Positions 45,001-60,480 are shown, counted from the first letter of the stretch. The stretch: DNA of 64,000 nucleotides from Anoplopoma fimbria (GCF_027596085.1 NC_072469.1:17862238-17926237), one strand, 5' to 3'. Numbers and translations are program-made. The notes: generated by a model not told the origin, from the letters alone.

Positions 45001-45581
45001 CAAATCCCAAAGTTTGCATGAACAATTTGTTGCTTGATTGAATTACCCTTGACTGCTAGCTAACAGTTTTCATTAAAAAGCCAGGGTTTGTTTCAGGAAT
45101 GAAAAATCTCTTCTTCTTCTATGACTCTGTTGTAAGTAAACTCAGTGTGAACAGTTAAATAAACATGCAGTATTTATAGAAGTACTAGAGTTCTTCCATA
45201 CACACATGCACAGTCAGTGATACAGGAATTAATATCTGCAGGGAGTAACACATATGCAGCTGAGCATGACACTTTTCATACTGTGTTCCAACGTACCCTT
45301 TGCATAAGTGTGTAATCTGTGCGTGTGTGTGTGTGTGGGTGGGAGTGTGTGTGGAGGGTGTGAGTAAAGCAGGGTGAAAGAGAAAAAAAAGGTGTGGCGT
45401 TATTAACCGGCTTGTTGCCACCTGCCAGAATCACAGAGGGGTAGTGTTGGGCCATACCTGAGTATGCTTATATGTGTCACTTGACACTGAAGGTTAAATC
45501 AATTAAAAGACTTGACAGTTGAACTTAAATCAAAATGAGCATTTGTGCAATCTTCCCACTGTGACAGATGACATATATGCA

Positions 45582-45713
<132 letters not shown>

Positions 45714-48700
45714 GTATCTGCCTTTGATTTTATTTGCTCTCATGTTCCAGTCATGCGTCAACTTCACTTGTTAGTCATCAGTGTATCAGACTTCTGCTGC
45801 ATTAGGTTTGCTATGACTCAGATTTGTATTTACTATTTGGAAGAATAATTCATTTTTGGCAGTATATAGTATGTGAGGATGGGCTTGCAACCATTTGTGT
45901 CCAGTATCACACAGTATAGGAATTCAAAAAACAAAATCCAAAGCACTGAGTGACCCTTGTTTCTCTGCATTTGGGACATATACAATTGTACACCATCATG
46001 AACAACAATGCTGAAAAAGTTCCGAAGAGGAATTATCTTAAAAACCATGCACCAACCACTGACAATAGATGAAGGAACTTAAATATCTACCACTGCTGTG
46101 AAAGGCAGATGCTTGGCCATTTATTTTCTCCATTGCATAAAGACTGGAAAGAGGGAGGGTTGAGCAAAAGCCACCTCCATCATCTTCATCAAAGTGTCCC
46201 TAACCACATGTTGAGAGGAGAGAAATCCCGTAAACTTGCTCAAGTGGAGGTGTACGTTCAACTTAAGGCAGGGCAAAAACAGCATTAAAAAAGCTCAATG
46301 TTCCCCAGTAATCCAATCGCATCACACCAGTCCCTAAATCTTTGTCAAGGAAATGCAATTGTTATAATGCGTTTATTGAAACTTGGGCAAGGTTTTATTT
46401 AATCATGCTGCGCTCTAACAGCACTGGCGGTAGATGAGAAAAACACACAATCTTTCATCACACCATCATCCTTGGGAAATCCAATTTGTTGCTGTTCCTC
46501 TCGCCCCGGTGCGCACCACACGTGTGATTGCTACATGGCACAGCTTAGAACATGGAGTAAACTCTGTGTTAATGTGTGTTGCATGTGTTTCTCTCCCTTT
46601 TATGTTCTATTGTGTGTCATAACGGTTTCATTTTTCTGGTGATTATCAGAGTAATTCAGTGTGTTGGGGAGGTAGAGGGTCTCTGCTGAAGAAGAGAATA
46701 TACCTGACTGCATGTGTGTGTGGGAACCTCGATGCAACCCTAAACTGAGAGCATAAACTCCAACTGCACACTCAAACTTGTTCATCTAAATCATGTAACA
46801 CTTTCTTATTCTCATTGTGTGTCATCTGATTTCACAGGAAGTCTGCTTTGTTACTTTGCAACATATAGGATGGATGCTTTACAGCACAACTAAGGAGGAA
46901 AACTATTTTCTTCTGACAACAAGATGTTAGAAAAGGAATATCAGAATTGAAGACATGCAAATCTACATTGCCACAGTAAACAATTCATCAAGTCTCATGA
47001 TCAATTCCCAATTTTGTTTTCTTATGCTGAATGATCATCCTGGAATTGTGGTTCACAGCTCCCAATTGAAAACATAAATGAAAAAGCATGTTAATGTTAT
47101 CTTGAAAAAGAAAGGGCTGTACCATTGACTGTAATTAAGAGGTGGATATATCACCATGGCACCCACCCCATCCCACCCACAGGTTCATGGACTGCCGTTT
47201 TCGAGCCTAAAGTTCGCCATTTTGGTTTCCATCTTATTTTTTTGACCCTTGCCATCTTGTCTTTTTGCAACCAGAAGTGACACAAGAGGCTGCAGCTAAG
47301 TGCAACAGAACGCTGAATGAGGAATTGAACTCTCATGAACTGAAAACACACTGTGAAAGGGTTGAAGCATACCCAGCTTTAACCATCTGTTTTATTCTAA
47401 ATGGGACCATAATCTACTGAATGAACACCATGCTGTATTGAGGAAGACTTGAAACTAGCGATTGAGACCATAAAATCATCTTGACAATGTTTACTGAGGG
47501 AATAAAACAAGTGAGAAGAAGGGTCAATTTCTCCTATACTTTTATATTTTTGTTTGCCATCAGAGTCACCCCCTGCTGTCCTTTAGAAAGAATGCAAGAT
47601 TAATACACTTTCACACTGGCTTCATTTTTCAGACCTGGAATTTGCTGTTTGAGCTATATGAGCATCTCCAAATAATCCCTGAGCACTTTCACTCACAGGC
47701 AACTTTAACATTGCTAAACAACTTTGTATAATAGTGATTTAGTCTTTCACAACATTTTAAATAGTCTCGTGCCCGGGAGAGATGGTCCTAGTATGACAGT
47801 GAATGAGTTATTGTGTGCATATTCAATAGTTATTACTGTTGTGCATTCATTTGTGGGTTTGTACTTTTTTTAATGGCCTCTGTGCTGTAGGCCTACCCTT
47901 AGTAGCATTTATTAGAGTATAGGAGTTGCCTACAGCTCCCAGGTCTGAGACTCATGGGGCGTTGAGTAGTGAAAGCCTTGCTGATGATTCAATAATGGCC
48001 AGGGCCGCGCTCTCACTAATCAACGCCTCACATATTTTTGTTGTGTGTATTTGTGTGCGTGTGTGCATGAGACATAGACAAGGACCGTGCCCGAGAATGA
48101 GTATGTTTGGAGGTGTATTTCAAAGTGATAATGGAGGCAAGCGCTTGATTGTGTGTTGGTTAACTTTCTGGGTCATAAAAATCCATGGAACTACAGAGAC
48201 AACTGCTTGGCATTAGTATCCACCACACCCTGGCAATGGAAAGTTTTGTGTGTACATGTGTGTGTGTGTGGGGCTATATAAATGGATTATGAGTGCTCCT
48301 CACTCCTCCACCTGCCAACCTGGCATCATTTTCTCACTCTCGTCTCTCATAAAATGTGCCAGATGTTACAGATTAGTCAGCATTTCACTTTGGCTCTAGT
48401 CTTAAGTCAAATGCCATCACCCCGAGCCACCCGTAGGTAACCATAAAGGCTTGAGGTTAACCAAATGGAGGAGGGCAACAAAACATAGTTGGGCATTGTT
48501 TGCAGATGGGGAACCTTATGGTTGTAAACCGGAGAGGCTCTAATCCAGCTGTGTTTTAAGCCATTAACGTGATGTAGCCTCAGAGAAAAGGAATTTTACT
48601 CCGGCATTTCAGCCAATCATGTTCTGCTCAAAGATTCACAATGTGGTTGATCATATGATGAAGGCAAACAGTGGCAGTTGGCAACTCTCTTCATCAGGGG

Positions 48701-49502
48701 ACCAATGGCATGTGGAGTGGGACGCTGTTTTTAAGGTGTTCCCATAAAAACATAATTGGCATCAATATTGACATAGAAGGCATCACCTTCCTGTGATATA
48801 AACATAAAGTATTTAGCATGTATCCAGTGGATCTAATATGCTGTCTTACTAGACATCACTGGCCTTTACTTGACACGTTACTTACACATACAGATAAAAC
48901 AATGATTCTTTATGTGTCCGACTGTTTGTATGGAATTACGTGGAATTTAAGTTTTTTCTTTGGTTCTACAAAGCTCGGCGAGATCACAAATACAACCACA
49001 GTTTGACAAAGCGTGTGGAATTAATCTGACAGGGAGCTAATCAAAAATAGGGATCTGCATGTGAAATATGGTATTGCATTGTACCTCTCTACTTCCCAAA
49101 TCTGCATGATGCACAAGTTGCATTGGAAGTCATATAACCAACTGTGGGGTGAAGAATCCTGTATGGAAATAAGCCATGGGTACCACATCTTCCTTCTAAA
49201 AACTCCATGATATGCCAACTAACACAAAAGAGAATCAACCGAATCTCCAACCTTATTAATCCCCAACCCAAACATCACCACAGGCATACACATACACAGA
49301 GCCACACCACACCAGCGCATTGATGTTATGTTGTGTTTGTAGTGTATAAGTGTGTGTGTGTGCGTGTGTGTGTTTGTGTGGCTGAGGTTAGTTTGCAAAA
49401 TAGGTTCAGGTCAAAGAGAGTGTGTGATGTTCAGTGTATAAAGTGTGCATGTTTGTGCAACTCCAATGATGTTACGTGCCTGTTTGTGTATGAGTAGTAG
49501 TA

Positions 49503-49615
<113 letters not shown>

Positions 49616-50368
49616 CATTAAGGTGCTTCAGATGTTCTGGAAGCTCAGGCCCTCTGGCTTCAGCCAGCTGGAGTTCTCCAAATTAGCCCAGCGCTTCATT
49701 ATGCGACTCCTGTCTCCTCCTCTTCCCTCACCCTCACCCCCGCCCCACCCCCTCAACACTCCCTTCTTCCACATTCTCACCTCCCTCTTCTTCCTCAGCC
49801 CCCTACCCCAACAGCTATCCTTATACTCCTTGCTGAACCTTGCTCCAATCTCCTTTCTCATCATCTAATTTTTCTTTTTTCTTTCCTACTTTTATCTAGC
49901 TCCCCTCATATAATATGTAACCTCCCCAATTCAGCCGTGTCTGTGATCTCTTAAAAATAATCCTCTTGAGCAATCTCAAGTTAAAACCCAAATAAAAGAA
50001 TAATTATTAATAATTATCGAAAATGATGATCAGACAATGATCGACAAAACTGTTAAAATGTTCTATCCAGCAATAGTTGCCAATAAGCACCTGCTCTCCC
50101 CTCTCTTCAGCCTTCTCCTCTGCTCTTCCCCGCTTGTCCCCCTACCCTGTCCTCCCCAATCTTTCTTTCTCTCCTCCCACCCCTGCCCTCCCTCATATCC
50201 CACACCTCCCTCTCGTCTCTGACTCCCCTCCGCTTTGGATATTTAGCTCCAGGTGAAACAGCAAGCCGACCCTTATGTTGCTTCTGTCTGTGAAGCTTTT
50301 GTCCTCTTCCTTGTAATTGCACCGAGGCTCAATGCAGAGAGTGTGTGCGGTTGTCTGTGAATGTGTGA

Positions 50369-50369
<1 letters not shown>

Positions 50370-50425
<56 letters not shown>

Positions 50426-50438
50426 GGTGTGTGTGTGT
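50370..50438. repeat. (GT)n microsatellite
   Basis: GT array with one 'ttgg' interruption near 50424. Confidence 0.95.
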
Positions 50439-50621
50439 ACTGTATCTACGTGTGTCAGAGAGAAAGACCAAAAAAGAGAGGATGGAGGGTCTGGTGTGGT
50501 TGGGGGGCGCTAGGTTGTTTGTGTGTGTGTTTGTGTGTGCACTTGTGTGTGCGTGAGTCCGCCTCCTTTGCTTTTCATCTGTTGCCTATGGTGCAATCCC
50601 AACCCCACTCCCTACCGGCTG

Positions 50622-50624
<3 letters not shown>

Positions 50625-50674
<50 letters not shown>
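50625..50674. repeat. (CA)n microsatellite
   Basis: Pure CA array 190 nt after a GT array, so the two are inverted relative to each other. Confidence 0.95.
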
Positions 50675-50676
<2 letters not shown>

Positions 50677-53600
50677 ATAGCCCTGCAGTGAGGTTGTTAG
50701 CAGGTGTGTTTAGTTTATGTTAGCATTAGCCATGTTAGCCTAGCCGCCATGCCCCCCAGTGAGTCTCTGTCTCAATGGAAGCCAGGGATTTTGTTTCATT
50801 TGAGGGCTAAAGGGAGGGCCTTGTTGCGCACGCATACACACACACGCACGCACACCCACACACACACACACACATTTGGGGGCCTGAGGGAGGGCCAGTA
50901 ACTGAGCCACCAGCCAAGGGAGCTGGACCAATTACATTGTTAGGATAAATGTAGCGTCGGCTATGCATGGATTGTGGTACTTAACAGCCGGCGCGAAAAA
51001 GAAAAACCCTCCCTTCACTCGCCTTGTCTTTTCTGCTGTTCGCCTCGGCGTTTTTAAATGGAGGGGAATTTAAAAACAGATTTATGGGTCAGTTAAATAT
51101 AGTAGGCAAAACTGATTCCCTAACCAACCACCCCTCCTCCGTAACTCCCTCCATCCAACCCTCCCTTGTACCACCACCACCACCACCACCTTCCAACCCC
51201 CCCCCATAGTTTTTGTCTCCTTTTCCCTCCCTTTGGTCTTTTATAAAATGATATATCTCTTAAAAAGGATGGAACAGTTCCCCCAGTGGAACGCTCAAAC
51301 ACAAATTGACAATCCAGGCCTTGTGGTTTAATAGGCACCCTGTATCTCTCTCTCTCTCTTCTCCCCCTTTCTTTCTTTCTATCTCTGTCTCCCTCCCACC
51401 TTCCTCTCTCCTGTCTCTTTTCTCCTGACCAACAAGGACTTATTAAATGAAGCCTTAACTAAATCTGAGTTAATGAATTATTCTAACACCTACGATGTGA
51501 TTATTGTAATTAATGGGCCACCGACGTACCTACCTTCACACCAGGTTTCCTAAATGAACATCTTGCAGAGGCCTAATGTCTTTCTTTTTGACACAGATTT
51601 AAAGCTTCCTCTGTCTGCCTTTCCTCCTCTTTAACTTACAACCCCAAATGCATTGTGGGATAGAAATCTGGGTCTGATATTAATTTTTCTCCTCTTAGGA
51701 GAAAAAGAAAATACCCATGAGTATTTATATTATGGTTTTAATAAAACCGAGAGCACTTAAATTAGCGTTTAAGGGATTAGCATGATCTCAGTAGGTAAAT
51801 TTTATTTCAGTGCAGGTTTTCTGTGGGGACGGTGACCTCACAGGATTTGCTTTCCATTTTGTCAAAAGGCTTAGGTCCATGCGATGGTATCAGGCAATGT
51901 TTGCATTTGGATGACAAGCTTCGTTTGGCAATCCAAAATGTTTGTTTTAGGGGCAAAGACAATCCCTCCTCTGTAGCATTGCTATTTTGGATATGTCTTT
52001 GCTGCTTTTCCTTTAAAAATCTCTAGGAGGAGGGGGCGGAGGGGGTTCACTAAAAATGTGTTTACCTCACCATACTGAGAGTTGTAAATGCAACGGTTAG
52101 CAGGTTTTCAGCAGCATGCATGGAGGTGCAAATCTCCCTCCTCACCACACGCTAGCCTCCAGGGCCAACACACAGACATGCACACATACTTGTTCCACAC
52201 ACATACATACAAACACACGCACGCTGCCTGCTGCTGCCTTCTGCTAATCCACAGCACCAGCGCAATCCACTTTCAGGGCTGCGCTGCTGCAACCGCGCCA
52301 AACAGGCCACAAGTTTGGTTCCCGTCTCCAAGACACACAGTTCCAGGCCATGTTTGAGATTCTGTTTCAGCAACATACACACAGGCCAGCACTGTTCAAA
52401 GTTCTAGTAGTATAAAGCAGATAATTTGACAAAAAAAAAACCTTCCTGGTGTCGGTGCTAGTTCACCAACCTCCGCCAAGCCTTTCATCCCGAAGCCAAT
52501 GTGTATGGGGCAAACATTCAGTGCGCTTTGATTTTATAACCACTTAAGAAGATTCAGTCATGCTTAATCCAGTTTCTCAGCCAAATTTCCCTCCAAGCTG
52601 GTAATTATGGCTGAATAAAGTGTATATTTCAAGTGCTGCTGTTGTTGCTGTTGTTATATAGATCTCGTGTAGTAACCCCCCTTGTTAACCCGCAGGTTAA
52701 TTGAGGAAGTTATCACCCAACCTGAGTGACGTGGATTAAGGGAACGTACTTTAGGTACATTAAGTTTGTCAGTTCCATGAAGAAATCAATATTATATTGT
52801 TATAGTTCTGTACATTATTTACTCATACAGATAGTGAAAACTAATATCAGTTTAGCTTTGAGGCAATTTATTAACATTTGCGTTACTCCTTCTACCTGGC
52901 AACTGGTCACAACTAATTTTTAAAAGCTAGAAAAGAAGCCGTAACCCACTCACTAATTTTAAATTTTGAGAACTGTTCTCACCTTGCAAATGCAACACAG
53001 TTCATCATCACTAGCATAGTCACTGGTCTTAGTTTGTCCCCACTGTTGTATGGCAAAGACTATGATGTACAAGCAACCAAACACATACAAAAGTTTGTAT
53101 ACTACATTATCTAACCATTTAAAAATTTAATATGGCTGTATGTTCATGTGGCATTCCCCCTTTCAGACATTGTTTTCAATCTGGGCACGATAGCAGAGGG
53201 AAATCAGTGTGTGCTTTTGGGATTACGTACAGCATCTTTTTTGTGGATGGGGTAATACCGTTGCAGCAGTGACAGTCAGTATATCTTATTAGTGGGGTAA
53301 GGAGTCCAACAACAAGCAGTTCTTACATAACTTGACTGTGGCCTGGCGTCGGAGCTTTGACCACTCCTTCTGCAGATGTTATGCCTCACTCACCTGGGCA
53401 TCCATTATTCCCCTTCAAAGCTAAAAGGAGGAGTGTAGAAATTGCAGGCTTCATTTCAAGAAATCTTTTCAGAATAGCATTACGTTCTATTGAAGCTTGG
53501 GCAACTTTGCTTCTGTTGGATGACGTTGCGGTAGAGCTGTAATGTGTTGCTGGTAATCAGCCTTAACATAGTTTTCTGCTTAAGATTCACAGGTTTCAAA

Positions 53601-54008
53601 CTACCACTGTGTTTCAGTCAGCCTCTTTTTTCCCGTGTTTCTACAGGTGCATGTTGAATTTAGGGTTATGATTCCTGAATTTTGGTTTTTGAGCGATCCC
53701 TGCCACTGTTGTTACAATTTATACATTTTACTCAGATTTGTTTAAGTAACAGTTTCACAAAGCTTGTGATGATTGTGATATCATATGACTGGACATACCA
53801 AAAGGTTACTGCATTTCCTTATTTGTATCAGCTTAATTTCTAGATTTATTTAATGCTACTTCTGTTAGCAAAGTCTTTGTCAATGGTTAAATTCTAAAAC
53901 AGCATTTTGTCCTATGTTGCAAAGTAGTAACATTTCTTTTTTTTTTTTTACATCCAAGACCAAAGAGCATCATATTTTTTCTTCATTTTTTGGTCTTTTT
54001 TATATCAG

Positions 54009-54041
54009 ATCTGCCAAAACCAGCAGTACTGCATCTCCCAG
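54009..54041 (+). other. Possible micro-exon, plus strand
   Basis: A 33-nt interval between a good acceptor (ggtcttttttatatcag) and a donor (ctcccag|gtatgc). The frame reads ICQNQQYCISQ. It stands alone, so it is more likely chance than a gene. Confidence 0.15.
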
Positions 54042-55329
54042 GTATGCTCATTGTGTGGAGATGTGAGGGGTACAGGGCTGACCCGTGTGGACCCTCGGCT
54101 GGTCTGTGTGCTCTGAGCCTGCAGCAAAGAGGCAACCCGGCACTGATGAGAATCCCTATAATTGGCCCAAACCTGCACACATGGCCTCGAGCTCCTCCAC
54201 TCTACATTGCCAATGAGAGTGGAGGATACAGATGGAGAAAGTAAAGCCGAGAAAGAGAGCTGACCTGACTGAAGATGCAGCTACATATTGGTCTCTGTGA
54301 AAGGATGTGGTTTGGATTTACTAAATTCTAAGTAATGAAGCTGCTCACCTGACTACACTGTGTTTTTTTTGTTCTCATGCAGTCAATCAGCTACCCAGCA
54401 GGCCTTGAAAACTCTTCCAATATATATGAACATTGTTTCTCTGACTTTCTTTCTCTTTTTAATTTATTTTCCAGTATCCGCTGTTGTTTCTTTCTTATAG
54501 TATATCCTATCTCTTCAGCAGAATTTCTCTTTTCCATCTTGATACATGCATTGCTCCATCCCCTCATTTTCACTGTCAGTGCATGTGTGTGTATGTTTGT
54601 GTGCATGGTGCACCACTACACGTGGGCCTGCTATCTCCCAGCCACACTTCTGGGGCTGGCAGTGGGACAGAACATCCTGAGGGCCCTAACTTTCCCCGGC
54701 TCCCCAACCCCTCCCTCCCCGCTCTCTTTCTCCGTCTGTTAGCCGTCCAAGAATATGCCAGTCAGGTCCTGGGCAATCTGCATGCTGCCCTCCTGCCATC
54801 TTCCACCTACTCTCTCATCCCCTCTCTTACTCCTTCTACCCTGTACACCCATTCCCACTTTTACTTTTCATTTTTCTCTTTTCCTCACCTTCTCTTTGCA
54901 TCTCTCTGTCCCACATTTTCCCCTCCACCTACCCTCCATGCTCCTCTCCTCTCTGGCCTTTGGCAGCCACCGTCAACCCGCTGCATGAAGCGGTGTCTGT
55001 TCGTAGCCCAGTACCGTATGTGTGGTGACGCCCTCTGGACACGCTGGCGCGCTCGCTGACAGCTTGATTTGGACCCAGTGTAGCAGAGAGTAGCAGGCTA
55101 GTATTAGAAAGCTTGTAAATCTACATATCAGTGCAATATTAATACTATTTTATATGTTCATTTTGAAGAGTTGAGTTCAAAGTGAAAGTGATATAGACTG
55201 TATAACAACAGCGGAGACCACAGTCTGTCAACATGCTGACCAGCCCCCCCCCATGTGGATATACTGTACATTTTTATTCCTGTTCTATTTTTTATTTTGT
55301 TGTATAGTATGTGTATTTATTGTCTGTGT

Positions 55330-55396
55330 AGTTGAGCTGCTGCAACACTTGAATTTCCCCCATGGGGATCAATAAAGGAATATAATAATAATATAT
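55330..55396 (+). mobile_element. Retroelement-like 3' tail
   Basis: The segment gaatttcccccatggggatc, aataaagg, followed by ataataataata, matches in form the 3' end of abundant teleost LINE-derived copies (short hairpin, AATAAA, then a simple-repeat tail). No reverse-transcriptase frame lies upstream, so this is at most a 5'-truncated copy. Confidence 0.45.
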
Positions 55397-56583
55397 TAAA
55401 AGATGCTGTATGATGAAATCATGTAAAACTGTTGTGTTTATGTTTTTTTCAAATACAGTTGAGGTAAATCAACACTTTGATCATTTTATAAAAGAGGTTG
55501 ATTTTATGTGTGTCTTTACTATTTTGTTTGCTGTCTATTCTAAGGCTGCTATTTAAATTTCCCGATTTTGTATAATTTGTCATTCATATTCAGCTTAATG
55601 TGCTGAAGGCAACATTAGGCATATTCCAGTACCTTGACTGCTATAAAACAAAACTACCATTAAAATAAAAATCTGATCTTTAGACCTAACACTATCACGG
55701 CTGCACTGAAGCATGATGTTGCTACATCTGGCTTGCACCTGTTGCTATGGGAAACAACATAAACAGCATGACCCAAAAGTGTTTTGATTAACTTACGGTT
55801 TAAAGCTCCTGCATGTCTTCTAAAGTTGGCTTTTCAAACAACTCAGAACTTGAAAAATCCATAAGATCTTTGTTTGTCTTCTTATCATTGCAGAATGGAT
55901 TGAAAAGTTTTTCAAAAGCTGTGGCATGTAAAATTTATCAATTTTCTCTATATTGAAATTTCAACATTTCCCTTTTATAATGTCATAATTTCCCTTGCTG
56001 ATATTTCATTTAAATTACTTATCATAGGTAAGGCATTGTACATGTTTTTTCCATTTTTAGATGACATCTCTCCACTTCATTTGGGCAGCAGCTTCCATAT
56101 AGATAGATCTAAGGCTTCTTATGCTTTTTGCAAAATAGTGACAGAAAAAGTGCGTTGCTTTGTTTTGTTTGTATTTAGGGTTATTTTGTAAGTGTAATCT
56201 GTAACCTATGCAGTACACACAGAAACTAGAGGCCATTGTCAGTGGGTGGGATGAAAGAGTGGACAGCCCGATGGCCAAATGGCCTGTTGTTATTGAATGT
56301 TATTGATTGGCCGTGTAATTCCACTGTATAAGGATTGATGTGACTTCACTGTAGGCCACATCTGCATTGTAACAAATGGGAGGAAACACAACAGCTACTG
56401 TAGCAGGACCTCCTTCGAAAAAAGGACTGATTAATGCAGACTCCTCCAGGGGGGAAGGATGGAGGGATGGATGGATGCTAAAGAGGAGAGCCTGGCAGCT
56501 AACTCCTAATGCTACAGGGAGAGTGACGAGAGGGAGGGGGGGAGAAGGAGAGAGAACGTCCGGGGGCAGGCATGCAGCAGCGA

Positions 56584-56622
56584 ATACACACACACACACA
56601 CACACACTACACACACACACAC
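56584..56622. repeat. (CA)n microsatellite, short
   Basis: CA run with a 'cta' interruption. Confidence 0.9.
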
Positions 56623-57987
56623 GTGGGGAGGATTTTGACTCTTTAATCTTGCCCTGTGTTGCTTTGATAAGGAAAGAAATCCCCCCCTTGCAACGAAGAT
56701 AGAGCTGTTCTCCTTTTGTCTTAAAGTTATGGGCATATTTATGCATGAGCTGTTTATTTGTGTCGGGCTTACAAATTAATTTCCCAGAGTCCTCCAAAAA
56801 ATAAAGTGTGCGCCCAAGTTAAATGTGACTTTGCAGACTTTTGAGACAAAGCGAGTCAGTGCTGATGTCTGGGTATCGATTGCGTCCGCCAGCAAAGAAT
56901 AGCTTCCTTGGCTGCAGCCATGAGTATTTACGTACACAAACCCACACACATTCACAGATTCACATTCCTTTGAGTCTTTCAATCAAGTTTCCCAAGAGCA
57001 AGTGCATGCCAAACCTGCAGTAGGTCACAGAATGTCAAGTGCACCAAAGCCCTCATTCTTCCTCCCTCTCAGTTTCGAACCAAAATCAAATATGCAAATG
57101 CAAAAATTGGGACAGCAGCTTTGACAAAATGATTGCTCACATGAAGGAAAGTCTCACTACTGAATACTATTCTTATCACAGTATCCTGTCCTCAAATCTG
57201 TTTCACTAACCACCACCCTTACAGTAACACTTGAGCATTTTTACTGTTGACCCATCAACATAAAGCAACTGTTCTTTTTGGCAGGCTTTCATTAAAACCC
57301 ACAAATTAAAGTTCCCCCTTCATGACTCACAAACACACACACCCAGGTATACTCTTACACAAATATTATGTAGCTGTCAGAGGTGCAGAGTTCTGTTTGG
57401 AAGCTGCTTCCAGGCTTTGAAGTCTCTGACCTTTTGGTCTAGCTCGTCACACGCCGATGTAGAACCGGACTGTCAAGTTGCCACTGCCTTCTGCCACATT
57501 CCGCAGTGACTGCAGCCGGGAAGCTATTTTCTGTATTATTTCTGTGTCACTGGCATAGACAGGCCTTTCTCAGAACAAAGCCACGCGCTGGAGCGTGCAT
57601 GGACCCTCTTACATAAAGATGCACAAATAGCCTTCCATGCAGATGGGTAGAAATGGACTTAGGGAAAGAGAAAAGAACAGGTGAGTAAGGCCACTGGTTC
57701 AAAAAACAAAATGATAAAACTAAGATGGGGAAACTGAATGAAAAACCTATTTTTGTTATGCTTTTAGCAATATACTGAACTCCCAAATGTGTAGTGTCAT
57801 GATACATAGTGGCCTAGATATGTATATATACAGGCCATAACCTTTATGCAGTTCTAGGTGATCTTAAAATAGAACTGAATACGCTTATTTACCATAGTTT
57901 GTACTTACTTGCTTTCTGAACAACAGTGGCTGGGAAAACAATGTATTTGTATAAACCTGCATAATGCTCATACTTATTTTACTGTAT

Positions 57988-57988
<1 letters not shown>

Positions 57989-58075
<87 letters not shown>

Positions 58076-58082
58076 AACACGC
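57989..58082. repeat. (CA)n microsatellite
   Basis: About 40 CA units then imperfect acaaacac units. Confidence 0.96.
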
Positions 58083-58260
58083 ACACTTTTGCCCATAAAA
58101 ACGTATCCCTGCTGCATATGTAGGAGTGTATGTGTGAGGGAGACCTTCAGACATCTGTTTATGAGTGAGTGCTGGCATTTTATGTCTCTGGTCCACTTTT
58201 TTTCTCTCCCTCCTCTAGACAGTTACTCATGCACTTAATTTATGGCACACCTGCAGAGAG

Positions 58261-58374
<114 letters not shown>

Positions 58375-59065
58375 CATATCTGTGGGTCTAAGTGTGTGGT
58401 AACTTTCAGGCTCACGATGGAACTGTTGATGAAGGAATGCTGCTCCCTCTGACTCACCTGGTGATTTGTCTCTTACTTTTTGAACAGCACAGTCCCACAA
58501 AATAGGGAGGCGATGAGACACGAACAACAGCAATGTTTCTCAGTTCAGGGGTGAAATTCAAGATGGATATTGTCCACTGAATAATATAAGGTTTAAGATA
58601 TCAGCTAGAGTGCCGCCAGAACAAAACACAACATGGTAGCTTCGTATAAAGTGGATAAAAGTAGATTATCCCGTTACACACAATACTGATGAGTTACTAC
58701 ATGTGTGAAACTGACAGAAACCGGTCAAACATACAAACATGTGAGACAACACACCCCCTCGCACTAACCCACGCACAGTCCATCAGAGTCCTGAAAAAGA
58801 ACTCCTCATGAGACTCGCTGGAGGACGACGTAGTTAGGCGCTAAACCAGTTTAATCATATAATCAATGAACAAAGAGTTCAGTCCGCTGCCCTTTTTTAA
58901 GACAGACGGGCAATGGGAGAGAGCTGGGTGGGTGGTATTTAAAGTTCACATTTATAAAAGCTTTGTGCTTTGGATGGATGGAAGCGCTCATTTACATTTC
59001 TGCTTTTTACACTCGTGTCAGTCTTCTGAAGCATGGTCTATCCTGCAAGCTGCCATTCCCCCCTC

Positions 59066-59096
59066 TCTCTCTCTCTCTCTCTCTCTAACACACACA
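59066..59096. repeat. (CT)n plus (CA)n
   Basis: Short CT run followed by a short CA run. Confidence 0.85.
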
Positions 59097-60059
59097 CACT
59101 TACATTTTGTCTTTCTTTCTGCATCCGTCTTGCTCTCTCTCAACTGTCTGATGTGTAAATACAAGCCATGCTTCCAGTAAAGCCTTTAGGCTAGCTAGAG
59201 TACACCCTAATTATGTGGAGTATTATTTAGAGGACACAGTCTTTAGAACGGTTAATGTTACTTGGCTGAGGTAAGGTAGACAGATCTCCACGGGGACAAC
59301 ATTTTCGATATGCATGGAAGTTAAGGACACTTGGTTGCTTTTGTTTCAATTGACATTTTAAGTTTCAACCTATGGTAGTCCTGGGAAATTAGCCTTTCAA
59401 CTTCAGATCATACCAAAAAAACAGATTTGGAACCAAAATGTGCCCTTTTAGAGATAATAAAAAGAAAAAAAGAAAAGTAACCATTAGAAACTAATGCTCA
59501 ATCTGTATGAGCACTATCATTATAATCAGCTATTTGTGGTTAAATTACATCAGACATGACCTCTCTATACAGTTTGCCGAAAAAGTAAAGTGATGCAAAT
59601 TCTATTTATATGGCCCAATATAAAAATGTTTACAATCTGTACAATATAAAGCACTGAGATAGACCATGTCGTGGTCAAGTAGAGCACAGGGCTGAATATC
59701 ACTCTCAATACCAGTTTGACTACTTGGTGAACATCTGCAGAGAGCAGTTACTGACTATGGTCCTAGTGGTTCACTATAATCATCCAACTTCAGCAAAGGC
59801 AATGTTTAAAGATAGCAAAATGGAATCCCTATAAAATTCTTTGTGGGGGTAAAACATGCCTGGTATCTTGAGTCATGACTTTCCAGAGTCAGTGTTGTTA
59901 TTGCTGAGTTAAAATGCTGCAGAGCTACGTGTACAAGTACAAACAATAGTATCGTATTTCATGTTTTATGTAATAAAATAGTTGTTTTAGGTCACATTCT
60001 TAAAAAAAAGGAACGTAGAAAAAAAAAATCCATCACGGTTTGTCTGACTGTGTTTTGCT

Positions 60060-60480
60060 GTTATGTCTGCTTGCCGTCTGCAGAAATTAAACCATATGTT
60101 TGCGATCAGCAACAACACATGGCACGAGCGTGGGATCCTGGGAAAGAAAGGAGAGAGACGGGGCCCATGCATCCTGGGTCGGGAAGGAAAAGGAAAAAGG
60201 AAAAAGGATAAAGACGACAAAACAGATCCCATCTTTATTAGCAGGACCCGGACTGCAGGCTTACGTGTCCTTTTGGGATCAGGTCAGAGCTTATTAAAGA
60301 AATAGAGAAAACGCTCTCCACCCCCACTGTCTCACGAGGCGGCGAGAACATTAAAGTACCTGAAAGGGATCAGCGTTAAAAATGGCTATCGGGTGGTGAC
60401 AGTCGGGAGTAGCGGCAGAGCTACTACTCCAGGCCCCCGCAGCCATGTGACAGTGATGTGATCTAGTTTAAACAACAGCT
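60060..60480. promoter_or_regulatory. Putative conserved non-coding element
   Basis: Unique, GC-richer block around gcagaaattaaaccatatgt and ggcacgagcgtgggatcctg, followed by gaacattaaagtacctg. No protein-like frame. Assigned only from sequence character and position. Confidence 0.25.
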
